Shown: piece after piece, positions 8,146-16,569 of the stretch
Layout of the letters: the number at the start of each line of letters is the position of its first letter
Position numbering within the stretch: position 1 is the stretch's first letter
DNA from: Qingshengfaniella alkalisoli
GTDB lineage: Bacteria; Pseudomonadota; Alphaproteobacteria; Rhodobacterales; Rhodobacteraceae
Assembly: GCF_007855645.1 (NCBI RefSeq)
Contig: NZ_CP042265.1
Coordinates: forward strand, 248,001 to 312,000
Length of the DNA stretch: 64,000 nt
Direction: 5' to 3'
Program-made: the position numbers and the translations under genes
Notes under the pieces: generated by a model
Seen by the model: the letters and a program-made list of their open reading frames with translations, nothing else
Told to the model about the DNA's origin: nothing
The model's database searches: none

Positions 8146-9012
8146 ATGGACATCAACACTGCACACCGTATCAAGAAAAGCCTGCTGAAAGCCTTAACGC
8201 TCATCGGGCTGTTTATTGCCATGGCGATTATCTGCCTACCGGGGCTGTGGATCGTGCTGAACTCGCTGCGGCCCACTGTCGAGATCATGGCTAAACCCCC
8301 CGTATGGATACCGCGTGAGCTATCCTTTGACGCCTATGTCGCGATGTTCTCCGGCGTGGGGCAGGGCGGTATTCCGGTGCTGGAATACTTCCGCAACTCG
8401 ATGATCATTGCCGTGACCTCCACTGTCATCGCCTTGGTTGTCGGGATGGCGGGCGGTTACGCCTTCGCGCGTTACCGTTTTCCGTTCAAGACAGGCTGGT
8501 TCCTGGGGTTGATGCTGACACGGGCCGTTCCGGGGATTGCGCTGTCGCTGCCTCTGTTTTTCGTTTATGCGAAGCTTGGCATCATCGACACGCATTTCGG
8601 CTTGATCCTCGCCTATGTCGCGATGAACGTGCCGTTCACAATCTGGCTGATCGATGGTTTCTTCCGGCAGGTACCCAAGGACCTGGCCGAGGCGGCACAG
8701 ATCGACGGCTGCACGCGTTGGCAGGCCTTTTGGCGGGTGGAATATCCGCTTGCGCGGCCGGGTATCGCAAGCGCGGGCATCTTCGCCTTCCTGACGTCAT
8801 GGAATGAATTTGCGCTGGCGTCGCAACTGACACGGTCCACTGACAGCAAGACGCTTCCCGTCGGGCTGTTGGATTATACGGCTGAATTCACAATCGACTG
8901 GCGCGGCATGTGTGCCCTTGCCGTCGTGATGATCATTCCCGCGCTGGCACTGACCTACGCGGTGCAGAAACACCTTGTCTCGGGGCTGACCTCGGGCGCG
9001 ATCAAGGGATAG
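8146..9012 (+). CDS. Sugar ABC transporter permease (MalG/UgpE-like)
   Basis: The 288-residue second permease begins at 8146 after GGAG, only two bases after the first permease ends. It has an N-terminal membrane helix, about six segments in all, the motif AGGYAFARYRFPFK near residue 100 and the EAA loop EAAQIDGCTRWQAFWRVEYPLARPG near residue 182. It forms the heterodimeric channel with the preceding protein and is followed two bases later by the ATPase. Confidence 0.92.
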   Translation: MDINTAHRIKKSLLKALTLIGLFIAMAIICLPGLWIVLNSLRPTVEIMAKPPVWIPRELSFDAYVAMFSGVGQGGIPVLEYFRNSMIIAVTSTVIALVVGMAGGYAFARYRFPFKTGWFLGLMLTRAVPGIALSLPLFFVYAKLGIIDTHFGLILAYVAMNVPFTIWLIDGFFRQVPKDLAEAAQIDGCTRWQAFWRVEYPLARPGIASAGIFAFLTSWNEFALASQLTRSTDSKTLPVGLLDYTAEFTIDWRGMCALAVVMIIPALALTYAVQKHLVSGLTSGAIKG

Positions 9013-9014
9013 AT

Positions 9015-10115
9015 ATGGCTGACCTTACACTCGAGAACCTGGACAAGAACTATGGCAGCTTTCACGCGGTCAAAGGGATTGATCTGCATGTGAAAGACGG
9101 CGAGTTCGTGGCCCTTGTCGGCCCGTCCGGTTGCGGCAAGTCCACGACGCTGCGTATGATCGCGGGGCTGGAAGAAATCACCAGCGGCGATATCGTGATC
9201 GGGGACCGGGTCGTGAACGACCTACCACCGCGGTCGCGTAACATCTCGATGGTGTTCCAGTCCTACGCGCTCTACCCGCATATGACGGTGCGCGAGAACA
9301 TGGGCTTCACACTGAAAATCGCGGGACGACCGGAAAAGGAAATCGCCGCCGCCGTTGCCGAAGCCGCACGAGCGCTTGATCTGGAATCATTGCTTGATCG
9401 CCGCCCGTCGCAGCTGTCGGGCGGTCAACGTCAGCGTGTCGCCATGGGGCGTGCGATCGTCCGTGACCCGGACGTGTTCCTGTTCGATGAGCCGCTATCC
9501 AATCTGGACGCGAAGCTGCGAACCCAGATGCGTACGGAAATCAAACGATTACATGCGCGTCTTCAAGCGACCGTAGTCTACGTCACTCATGATCAGGTGG
9601 AAGCCATGACGCTGGCCGACCGGATCGTCATCATGCGCGACGGTGACATCGAACAGATCGGAACGCCGGAAGAGGTATTCAAACGTCCTGCAAGCAGGTT
9701 TGTGGCGGGGTTTATCGGCTCGCCCCCCATGAATATGGCCGAGGCGACGATTCAGGACGAGACCTTGAAGTTCGCTGAGGGCGCAATCCTGCCGATTCCC
9801 ACAGCGTTCCGGGGCAGGGTAACGGAGGGCCAGCGGGTCACCTTTGGGCTGCGACCGGATGATCTGTACCCGGTCGGGCATGGCTTGCACACCGGTACCG
9901 CGACCGAGGTGGAAACCGTCGCTTTGCCCGTGGCGCTGACGGAGCCGCTAGGAAACGAAACCCTGCTGTTTGTCGCCTTCGCGGGCGAGGAATGGACCGG
10001 TCGCATGCTGAACCCGCGCAATATCGGTCGTGGCGAGCAGGTGGAATTCGCGCTCGACCTGTCGCAGGCGCATCTGTTCGACGCCGAAACCGGCGCAACT
10101 CTGAGAGCTGACTGA
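9015..10115 (+). CDS. Sugar ABC transporter ATPase (MalK/UgpC-like)
   Basis: The 366-residue ATPase has Walker A GPSGCGKST (residues 36-44), signature LSGGQRQRVAMGRAIVRDP, Walker B VFLFDEPLSNLDAKLR, the switch His in VTHDQVEAMT, and a C-terminal TOBE/MalK regulatory domain (about 235-366). It energises the importer formed by the three upstream genes. Its stop TGA shares one base with the ATG of the enolase-superfamily gene at 10115, so uptake and catabolism are translationally linked. Confidence 0.94.
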   Translation: MADLTLENLDKNYGSFHAVKGIDLHVKDGEFVALVGPSGCGKSTTLRMIAGLEEITSGDIVIGDRVVNDLPPRSRNISMVFQSYALYPHMTVRENMGFTLKIAGRPEKEIAAAVAEAARALDLESLLDRRPSQLSGGQRQRVAMGRAIVRDPDVFLFDEPLSNLDAKLRTQMRTEIKRLHARLQATVVYVTHDQVEAMTLADRIVIMRDGDIEQIGTPEEVFKRPASRFVAGFIGSPPMNMAEATIQDETLKFAEGAILPIPTAFRGRVTEGQRVTFGLRPDDLYPVGHGLHTGTATEVETVALPVALTEPLGNETLLFVAFAGEEWTGRMLNPRNIGRGEQVEFALDLSQAHLFDAETGATLRAD

Positions 10116-11230
10116 TGGCGAAGATTGAAAAAGTCGAGCTGTCGATGGTCGATCTTGTGCCAAAGGTCGAACGCAGCGACGCGATCCAGTCCTTCGTCAG
10201 TCAGGAAACGCCCATTGTCCGTATAACGGATGCGGATGGGGCGGTGGGGATCGGCTACAGCTATACCATCGGGACAGGCGGATCGTCGGTGATGCGATTG
10301 CTGGCAGACCATCTGGCCCCGCGCCTGATAGGAAAGGATGCCGAGCAAATCGAAGGCATCTGGCACGATCTGGAGTTCTCGACACACGCGACCACCATCG
10401 GGGCGATTACGTCGATTGCACTGGCGGCGATAGATACGGCGCTGTGGGACCTGCGGTGTCGAAAGGCTGATCTGCCATTGTGGAAATTGGCAGGTGGAGC
10501 GCGTGACTCCGCGCCTTGTTATACAACCGAAGGTGGCTGGCTGCACATACCGAAAGAGGCGCTTGTCGAAGATGCACTTCTGGCGAAACAGCTGGGCTTT
10601 ACCGGATCGAAGGTGAAGATCGGAAAACCGACGGCGAAAGAAGATGCCATTCGGTTGGGAGCCGTTCGCGAGGCCGTCGGCGACACCTATGAAATCATGA
10701 CTGACGCCAACCAGGGTTTCACGCGCGACATGGCCCTGCGGCGGGCCGAGGTGTTGCGTCCATTTGATCTGGCATGGATCGAGGAACCGCTTCCCGCCGA
10801 TGACGTGGCAGGGCACGAGGCGTTGGTAAACTCGGCACGGATGCCGGTGGCGGTCGGTGAATCGCTCTATTCCATCCGCCATTTCCGCGACTACATGGCG
10901 CGGGGCGCGTGCAACATCGTGCAGGTTGACGTCGGACGAATCGGGGGGATCACACCGTGGCTGAAAGTCGCTCACGCAGCGGAAGCATTCGACATTCCCG
11001 TCTGCCCGCATTTCCTGATGGAACTGCATGTCAGCCTTGTCTGCGCGGTGCCGAACGGGCGCTATGTCGAATACATACCGCAGCTTGACGAGCTGACGAA
11101 TTCGCAATTGGCAATCGAGCGTGGGCGCGCGCAGGCACCCATGCAACCGGGGATCGGTATCGACTGGGATTTCGACGCGTTATCGGGGCGTGCAGTTGAA
11201 GAGTTCAACCGGACCGTAACGGGGGATTGA
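10115..11230 (+). CDS. Mandelate racemase/muconate lactonizing enzyme family sugar-acid dehydratase
   Basis: This 371-residue enolase-superfamily enzyme has the N-terminal capping domain and a (beta/alpha)7-beta barrel. Visible catalytic elements are the K-x-K motif in GSKVKIGKP (about residue 167), the metal ligands in MTDANQ (about 200), WIEEPLP (about 225) and VGESLYS (about 250), and a His in CPHFLMELH (about 302). This pattern fits an acid-sugar dehydratase making a 2-keto-3-deoxy acid. Co-transcription with a mutarotase, a ketodeoxy-acid SDR and a FAH-family hydrolase points to L-fuconate or L-rhamnonate as substrate, although the protein is shorter than classical fuconate dehydratases. 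Exact substrate uncertain. Confidence 0.85.
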   Translation: MAKIEKVELSMVDLVPKVERSDAIQSFVSQETPIVRITDADGAVGIGYSYTIGTGGSSVMRLLADHLAPRLIGKDAEQIEGIWHDLEFSTHATTIGAITSIALAAIDTALWDLRCRKADLPLWKLAGGARDSAPCYTTEGGWLHIPKEALVEDALLAKQLGFTGSKVKIGKPTAKEDAIRLGAVREAVGDTYEIMTDANQGFTRDMALRRAEVLRPFDLAWIEEPLPADDVAGHEALVNSARMPVAVGESLYSIRHFRDYMARGACNIVQVDVGRIGGITPWLKVAHAAEAFDIPVCPHFLMELHVSLVCAVPNGRYVEYIPQLDELTNSQLAIERGRAQAPMQPGIGIDWDFDALSGRAVEEFNRTVTGD

Positions 11231-11232
11231 AC

Positions 11233-11562
11233 ATGGAACGCAAGGGCATGGTCATCGGTGTCAACGCCGAGAAAATCGCCGAATACAAACGGCTGCACGC
11301 AGAGGTGTGGCCCGATGTGTTGAAGATGATTACGGAGTGCAACATTCGCAACTATGTTATCTATTTGCGCGAACCCGAGAACCTGTTGTTTGCCCATTTC
11401 GAATATCACGGGGCTGACTTCGAGGCTGATATGAAAAAGATGGCTGCCGATCCGGTCACACGGAAATGGTGGGATGTATGCATGCCTTGTCAGCGACCGT
11501 TCGACACCCGCAAGGACGGGGAATGGTGGGCCGAGATGGAAGAGGTCTTTTTCCATGACTGA
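11233..11562 (+). CDS. L-rhamnose mutarotase family protein
   Basis: The 109-residue protein matches the RhaM/DUF718 family of small alpha+beta-barrel mutarotases, which interconvert anomers of L-rhamnose and related deoxysugars. Typical elements are EYKRLHAEVWPDV (with the catalytic-type His near residue 23), NYVIYL, and RKWWDVC near residue 79. The ATG at 11233 is chosen; a TTG two codons upstream is also in frame. It overlaps nothing upstream (stop at 11230) and its own stop overlaps the next gene by eight bases. Its presence is the strongest single clue that the operon handles an L-deoxysugar. Confidence 0.87.
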   Translation: MERKGMVIGVNAEKIAEYKRLHAEVWPDVLKMITECNIRNYVIYLREPENLLFAHFEYHGADFEADMKKMAADPVTRKWWDVCMPCQRPFDTRKDGEWWAEMEEVFFHD

Positions 11563-12622
11563 TTTCGATCCGGAAAAACTGCGGCAAAGCTGGCCGGAGC
11601 CCGCGCAGAAGCGCCCGATTGTCATCTTCGGCGCGGGATCAATCGTCAGTGACGCACATCTGCCAGCCTATGCGCGCGGGGGTTATGACGTCGCCGGAAT
11701 CTATGATCCGGATTTGGACAAGGCAAAGGCGCTCGCGGCTGCGCATGATCTGCGTGTGTTTCCGTCTGCCGAAGATGCTATGGCCCATCCAGGTGCCGTT
11801 TTCGATCTGGCAACGCCGCCTGCCGCCCATGCTTTTGTCCTCGCTAGGCTACCTGAAGGCGCGGCTGTGCTGATCCAGAAGCCGATGGGCTCAGATCTTG
11901 AAGGCGCGACCGAGATCTTGCGAATTTGCCGTGAACGTAACCTGATGGCAGCCGCCAACTTCCAACTTCGCTTCGCGCCGATGATGATCGCGCTACAGGA
12001 TGCCATAGATCGGGGTTGGCTGGGCGAGGTCGTGGATTTCGACGCCTGGCTTGCGCTTGCGACGCCCTGGGGACTTTGGCCGTTCCTGAAAGGGCTACCC
12101 CGTATCGAGATTGCAATGCATTCGATCCATTATCTCGACCTTGTGCGCGGCGTTCTGGGCGATCCGCTTGGTGTCCATGCCAAGACCATCGGGCATCCAA
12201 ACCACGAAGTCGCGCAAACGCGCACATCCGCGATTCTGGACTATGGTGACCGTGTCCGTTGTGCGCTATCCGTTAATCATGACCATGATTTCGGGCGGAC
12301 GCACCAGGCCTGCGAGTTCCGGATTTGCGGGACAGAAGGCGCGGCTTATCTTCAACTTGGCGTCAATCTCGACTACCCTCGCGGAGAGCCGGATATTCTG
12401 CAAATCAGCCCCAAGGGGGGCTCCGACTGGGTCGAGGTTCCCTTGGCCGGTTCTTGGTTCCCGGACGCATTCACAGGCCGGATGCATAATTTGCAGCGCG
12501 CCGCGGCGGGGGACGAACCGCTGGTTTCGTCCGTTGAAGATGCGTGGAAGACCATGGCGTTGGTGGAGGCAGCTTACCGGTCTTCTACGACACCCGCAAC
12601 TCCGATCGAAAGCCTGCCTTGA
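11555..12622 (+). CDS. Gfo/Idh/MocA family oxidoreductase
   Basis: This 355-residue NAD(P)-dependent dehydrogenase has the Rossmann motif [15 protein letters not shown] (residues 27-41), an ILIQKP-like EKP equivalent in [14 protein letters not shown] (about 106) and the C-terminal beta-sheet substrate domain. The EKP glutamate is replaced by Gln, which occurs in some subfamilies. It starts within the mutarotase gene and its stop shares a base with the next ATG. In this operon it could oxidise the sugar to its lactone as the first step, or act on a side substrate; neither can be proven from sequence. Confidence 0.85.
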   Translation: MTDFDPEKLRQSWPEPAQKRPIVIFGAGSIVSDAHLPAYARGGYDVAGIYDPDLDKAKALAAAHDLRVFPSAEDAMAHPGAVFDLATPPAAHAFVLARLPEGAAVLIQKPMGSDLEGATEILRICRERNLMAAANFQLRFAPMMIALQDAIDRGWLGEVVDFDAWLALATPWGLWPFLKGLPRIEIAMHSIHYLDLVRGVLGDPLGVHAKTIGHPNHEVAQTRTSAILDYGDRVRCALSVNHDHDFGRTHQACEFRICGTEGAAYLQLGVNLDYPRGEPDILQISPKGGSDWVEVPLAGSWFPDAFTGRMHNLQRAAAGDEPLVSSVEDAWKTMALVEAAYRSSTTPATPIESLP

Positions 12623-13074
12623 TGGAAATCACCACTTACTTTGAAGAATACGAAATCGGGGATACCCGCGAAACATTCGGGCGCACGATCACGGAAACGG
12701 ATTTTGTCGTCCATGCCGGCCATACGGGCGACTTTTTTCCCCACCACATGGACCGTGAATTCATGGCGAAATCCGAATTCGGCCAGCGTATTGCGCATGG
12801 GACGATGGTGTTTGCCATTGGGGTCGGTCTGAGCGCAACGGTCATCAACCCCGCCGCCTTTTCCTATGGATATGACCGACTTCGGTTTGTACGCCCAGTG
12901 TTTATCGGCGATACAATCCACACGAAACTGACGATTGCGCGGAAACAAGACGACCCCAAACGTCCGGGATCCGGGCGAGTGTTTGAGAAAGTCGAAGTGA
13001 TCAATCAAAACGACGATGTGGTGCTGGCGTGCGAGCACATCTACATCGTCGAGCGACGGGAAGAAAACGCATGA
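12622..13074 (+). CDS. MaoC-like hot-dog dehydratase
   Basis: The 150-residue protein has a single hot-dog domain with the hydratase-2 signature GDFFPHHMD; Asp37 and His42 are the likely catalytic pair. Family members are R-specific enoyl-CoA hydratases or related acyl-thioester enzymes. Its place inside a sugar-acid operon is odd, because the proposed route has no CoA intermediates. The family III CoA-transferase at 1784 may supply one. It overlaps the preceding gene by one base and the following by four, so it is an integral operon member. Confidence 0.87.
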   Translation: MEITTYFEEYEIGDTRETFGRTITETDFVVHAGHTGDFFPHHMDREFMAKSEFGQRIAHGTMVFAIGVGLSATVINPAAFSYGYDRLRFVRPVFIGDTIHTKLTIARKQDDPKRPGSGRVFEKVEVINQNDDVVLACEHIYIVERREENA

Positions 13075-13796
13075 GCATACTGCAAGGCAAAACGGTTCTG
13101 ATCACGGCGGCGGGGCAAGGGATTGGCTGGGCGAGCGCCTTGGCCTTCCAGGCAGCCGGCGCGACCGTATGGGCCACGGATATAAATGAGACCGCGCTTG
13201 CGGAACTCCCCGACGGGATCAACACTGCACGTCTCGATGTGCTGAGCGATGCGGATGTCACAGCTGTTACCGCGCAGATTGGGCGGGTGGATATCCTGTT
13301 CAATTGTGCGGGCGTGGTGCATGGCGGTACGGTGCTGGACATGCCTGACAGCGATCTGGACTTTGCGCTGGATCTGAACGTCAAGGCGATGATCCGCACG
13401 ATCCGGGCGGTGCTGCCAGGAATGTTGGAACGTCAGGACGGCGCGATCATCAACATGTCTTCCGTCGCCAGCAGTGTGAAGGGCGTCCCCAATCGTTTCG
13501 CCTACGGTGTCTCCAAGGCGGCGGTGATCGGGCTGACAAAGGCCGTCGCGGCGGATTACGTAACCCAAGGTATCCGGTGCAACGCGATCTGCCCGGGGAC
13601 GGTTCAATCGCCCTCGCTGGACGAGCGCCTTGCCGCGACGGGGGATTATGACGCCGCTCGCACTGCATTCATTGCCCGCCAGCCGATGGGCCGCCTGGGT
13701 GCGGCCGAGGAAATCGCGGATTTGGCCGTGTACCTTTCGCATGCGACCTATACCACGGGCCAGGCCTGCGCGATTGATGGCGGCTGGACTATCTAG
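13071..13796 (+). CDS. SDR family dehydrogenase, probable 2-keto-3-deoxy-L-fuconate/rhamnonate dehydrogenase
   Basis: This classical short-chain dehydrogenase of 241 residues has the cofactor motif TAAGQGIG (residues 11-18), NCAG near 80, catalytic Ser in NMSSVASS, and YGVSKAA with the Tyr and Lys near residue 146. Its N-terminus ([18 protein letters not shown]) resembles the DHRS6-like group that includes 2-keto-3-deoxy-L-fuconate and L-rhamnonate dehydrogenases. It would make the 2,4-diketo-3-deoxy acid cleaved by the next gene product. It overlaps the MaoC gene by four bases. Confidence 0.86.
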   Translation: MSILQGKTVLITAAGQGIGWASALAFQAAGATVWATDINETALAELPDGINTARLDVLSDADVTAVTAQIGRVDILFNCAGVVHGGTVLDMPDSDLDFALDLNVKAMIRTIRAVLPGMLERQDGAIINMSSVASSVKGVPNRFAYGVSKAAVIGLTKAVAADYVTQGIRCNAICPGTVQSPSLDERLAATGDYDAARTAFIARQPMGRLGAAEEIADLAVYLSHATYTTGQACAIDGGWTI

Positions 13797-13807
13797 AGGA
13801 GAGCTAC

Positions 13808-14650
13808 ATGAAACTGCTGAGATTTGGGGATGCCGGTGCGGAGCGTCCCGGCTTGCTGGACAATGACGGAAATATCCGCGATCTGTCCGGCGTGGTGGAC
13901 GATATCGCGGGGGAAACGATTTCTCCGGACGGGATCGGCCGGCTGAGCGGGCTGGACATCGACACGCTGCCCATCGTGGACGGCACTCCGCGTCTCGGTC
14001 CTTGCGTGTCCGGAACGGGCAAGTTCATCTGCATCGGGCTGAACTATTCCGACCACGCCGCCGAAACGGGCGCCGAAGTTCCGGCCGAGCCGATCATCTT
14101 CATGAAGGCCACCTCTGCCATCTGCGGCCCCGATGACGATGTGCGTATCCCGCGCGGGTCCGAGAAGACCGACTGGGAAGTCGAGCTGGGCGTCGTGATC
14201 GGCAAGACGGCGAAATACGTGTCCGAGGAAGACGCGCTGGATTACGTGGCGGGCTATTGCACGATCAATGACGTGTCCGAACGCGCTTTCCAGATCGAGC
14301 ATCACGGTCAGTGGACGAAGGGGAAATCGGCGGACACCTTCGGCCCGACCGGCCCGTGGCTGGTGACCAGGGACGAGATCGCCGATCCGCAGAACCTTGC
14401 CATGTGGTTGACCGTGAATGGCGAGAAGATGCAGGACGGCAATTCCAACACGATGGTGTATGGCGTTGCGCATCTGGTCAGCTATCTGAGCCGCTTCATG
14501 TCCCTGCAGCCGGGTGACATCATCTCGACGGGCACGCCCCCGGGCGTCGGCATGGGCCTGAACCCGCAGCGTTTCCTGAAGAAGGGTGACGTGATCGAGC
14601 TGGGCATCGAGGGCCTGGGATCGCAGAAGCAAACCTGCGTCGACGACTAA
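13808..14650 (+). CDS. Fumarylacetoacetase-family hydrolase, probable 2,4-diketo-3-deoxy-L-fuconate/rhamnonate hydrolase
   Basis: The 280-residue enzyme has the FAH C-terminal domain. Metal ligands are visible as Glu-x-Glu in WEVELGVVIGK (about residue 120) and Asp in TINDVSER (about 155); GTPPGVGMG is near residue 240. In the non-phosphorylated L-fucose and L-rhamnose routes this family splits the 2,4-diketo-3-deoxy acid into pyruvate and lactate. It is the last gene of the operon, preceded by GGAGAG, and ends at a hairpin shared with the convergent small gene. An ureidoglycolate-lyase annotation is possible by homology but does not fit the context. Confidence 0.88.
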   Translation: MKLLRFGDAGAERPGLLDNDGNIRDLSGVVDDIAGETISPDGIGRLSGLDIDTLPIVDGTPRLGPCVSGTGKFICIGLNYSDHAAETGAEVPAEPIIFMKATSAICGPDDDVRIPRGSEKTDWEVELGVVIGKTAKYVSEEDALDYVAGYCTINDVSERAFQIEHHGQWTKGKSADTFGPTGPWLVTRDEIADPQNLAMWLTVNGEKMQDGNSNTMVYGVAHLVSYLSRFMSLQPGDIISTGTPPGVGMGLNPQRFLKKGDVIELGIEGLGSQKQTCVDD

Positions 14651-14656
14651 AACCTG

Positions 14657-14685
14657 CGCCCTGTGCTCAGCGTGAGCGCAGGGCG
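14657..14685. terminator. Stem-loop between convergent genes
   Basis: CGCCCTGTGCTCA (14657-14669) pairs with TGAGCGCAGGGCG (14673-14685) through 13 pairs with one G-T and a 3-base loop. It overlaps the stop of the minus-strand gene at 14667. On the minus strand it is followed by a short T run (GGTTTTAG), so it may terminate that gene; on the plus strand there is no T run. Confidence 0.55.
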
Positions 14686-14930
14686 TCGATCAACTCGTCC
14701 TTGGTCATATCAGACCGCCCTTCGATACCGATCTCCTGCGCGCGTCCGTACAGTTCTTCTTTTCTCCACTCTTCATAAGGTGGCGCTTTCCCACCCTTCC
14801 TGAACGGATGCATATTTTCGTTCGCCTTTGCATTGGCGATGCGCGCGGCCTTTTCCTTGCCCATCCCGTCATCGCGCAGCGACTGGTAGAGTTCGTCGTC
14901 CTTGATCGTGGGCCCGTGGTTCTTGGCCAT
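14667..14930 (-). CDS. Small Rho-termination-factor-N-like protein
   Basis: This highly charged 87-residue protein starts MAKNHGPTIKDDELYQSLRDDGMGKEKAARIAN and ends in a helix pair, MTKDELIDALRSR, of the SAP/Rho-N type. The family (often annotated Rho termination factor or DUF7218) is common as a solitary small gene in Proteobacteria and Actinobacteria; its role is not established. It is monocistronic, convergent to the FAH gene, with an RBS-like GAGGCC before the start. A nucleic-acid-binding role is suggested only by the domain. Confidence 0.78.
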   Translation of the reverse strand: MAKNHGPTIKDDELYQSLRDDGMGKEKAARIANAKANENMHPFRKGGKAPPYEEWRKEELYGRAQEIGIEGRSDMTKDELIDALRSR

Positions 14931-15001
14931 TGCGGCCTCCGATGTGGCAGATCACTATTTATCAACCCCATAAAGATCCGAAATGTTCCCTGTAGGCCTT
15001 T

Positions 15002-16408
15002 CTAATCCGGTATAACCTTGCCCGGATTCATGAGGCCCTTCGCGTCGAGCGCCTGTTTGATTAGGCGCATGACATCCAATGCTACGGGATCTTTGTAGCG
15101 GGCCAGTTCATCGCGTTTCAGCATCCCGATACCGTGCTCGGCGGAGATAGATCCGCCAAAATCGGCGACAACATCGTGTACGACACGGTTGAATTGACCC
15201 CACATCGCCAAGAACTCCGACTTGTCCATGCCCACGGGCTGGCTGATGTTGAAGTGAAGATTCCCGTCGCCCATATGTCCGAATGGGCATAGCCGGATCC
15301 CGGGTAGAAGGGTCTTGCAAGCCGCCCCCGCGACATCAATGAATTCCGCCACGCGTGAGACCGGCACAGCGATATCGTGTTTGATCGAGCCACCTTCAAG
15401 TTTCTGTTTCTCGGACATGTATTCTCGAAGCGCCCAGAGGGCGGCCGATTGGGTTTCGCTGGCGGCAACTGTCGCGTCTTGCACCAGGTCACGCTCGAAG
15501 GCGTCCGCGAGAATGCCTTCCAATCTATCTGCTAGGTTCAGCTCCGAATCCGGTGTGGTAAGCTCGATCAGGACATAGGACTGATGCGTGTCTCGCAGTG
15601 GATCGCGGGTGCCGTCTGCGTGTTTCAGCACGATGTCCAACCCGAAGCGTGGCAGGTATTCGAATGCAGTCAGATTGTCGGAAAGGCTGCACCTCAGCAG
15701 GTCATAAAGGGCAAGCGCGTCATGTGCCGATTTGCAGCCCGCGAAGGCCGTGACCTTTTTGCGTGGAAGAGGGAACAGCTTAAGCGTTGCGGCGGTGATG
15801 ATGCCCAACGTCCCCTCCGCGCCGATGAACAGATCACGCAAATCATAACCGGTGTTGTTCTTACGCAGCCCTGACAAGTCAGTCAGGATACGACCATCGG
15901 GCAGCACGACTTGCAGACCCAAGGCAAGTTCCCGCGCATTGCCGTATCGCAGAACGTTTACGCCGCCGGCATTCGTGGACAGGTTTCCGCCTATCTGGCA
16001 ACTGCCTTCGGACGCGAGCGACAGGGGAAACAGCCGGTCAGCATCGCGCGCGGCTTGTTGCACATCGTGCAAAGTGCAGCCCGCCTCGACGGTCATGGTT
16101 GAATTCACGGCATCCAAAGACTGGATCTGGTTCATCCGACCCATCGCGATGATGATGGCCCGAGAGGCAATTGCGCCGCCAACCAGCCCAGTATGCCCGC
16201 CTTGTGGTACGATAGATACGTTGGCTTTGATAGCCTGCCTGACAACGAAGCTGACCTCGTCGACCGTCTCGGGAAACACGACCGCGAACGCTTCACCTTT
16301 GAACAGACCGCGATCCTCGGTCAAATGCTGGATCATCGCCTCCGGGTCGATGATCACCCGTCGAGCACCAAGGCGGTCAGTAAGTGCATTGATCAACTCA
16401 GTTGGCAT
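15002..16408 (-). CDS. FAD-linked oxidase (GlcD/D-2-hydroxyacid dehydrogenase type)
   Basis: The 468-residue protein has an N-terminal PCMH FAD-binding domain (VVFPETVDEVSFVVRQA, then VPQGGHTGLVGGA near residue 70, and GNLSTNAGGVNVLRYGNARE near 130) and a C-terminal FAD-oxidase C domain with FGHMGDGNLHFNI near residue 387 and EHGIGMLKR near 430. This is the layout of D-lactate, glycolate and D-2-hydroxyglutarate dehydrogenases. The start at 16408 (MPTEL) follows GGAG and fits the family better than a frame open up to 16558. It is divergent from a GntR regulator at 16570. The substrate is a 2-hydroxy acid, possibly lactate from the sugar pathway upstream. Confidence 0.88.
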   Translation of the reverse strand: MPTELINALTDRLGARRVIIDPEAMIQHLTEDRGLFKGEAFAVVFPETVDEVSFVVRQAIKANVSIVPQGGHTGLVGGAIASRAIIIAMGRMNQIQSLDAVNSTMTVEAGCTLHDVQQAARDADRLFPLSLASEGSCQIGGNLSTNAGGVNVLRYGNARELALGLQVVLPDGRILTDLSGLRKNNTGYDLRDLFIGAEGTLGIITAATLKLFPLPRKKVTAFAGCKSAHDALALYDLLRCSLSDNLTAFEYLPRFGLDIVLKHADGTRDPLRDTHQSYVLIELTTPDSELNLADRLEGILADAFERDLVQDATVAASETQSAALWALREYMSEKQKLEGGSIKHDIAVPVSRVAEFIDVAGAACKTLLPGIRLCPFGHMGDGNLHFNISQPVGMDKSEFLAMWGQFNRVVHDVVADFGGSISAEHGIGMLKRDELARYKDPVALDVMRLIKQALDAKGLMNPGKVIPD

Positions 16409-16569
16409 GGGCGGTGGCTCCGATTGGCATGAAGAACGACATAGAGGATCGCGCGCTCCGGTGTAAACCTGCTTGACCTTATGGCACGGGAGAGGCAGGA
16501 GCGGCGTCCAAAAACTGAACCTAAGGCAAGTGAGCGCGTTATGCTGACGATCAAGCAAGGGAGGCTACT

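Noticed and set aside
9752-11146. A 464-codon open frame on the minus strand opposite the ABC ATPase and enolase-superfamily genes.
   Set aside because: It is the mirror of two well-supported overlapping genes, has composition typical of antisense frames in GC-rich DNA, and shows no recognisable domain.
16409-16558. Extension of the FAD-linked oxidase to an upstream start at 16558.
   Set aside because: The extra 50 residues are Cys/Pro/Arg-rich, unlike the family, and would run into the promoter region of the divergent GntR gene; MPTEL at 16408 has a GGAG site.
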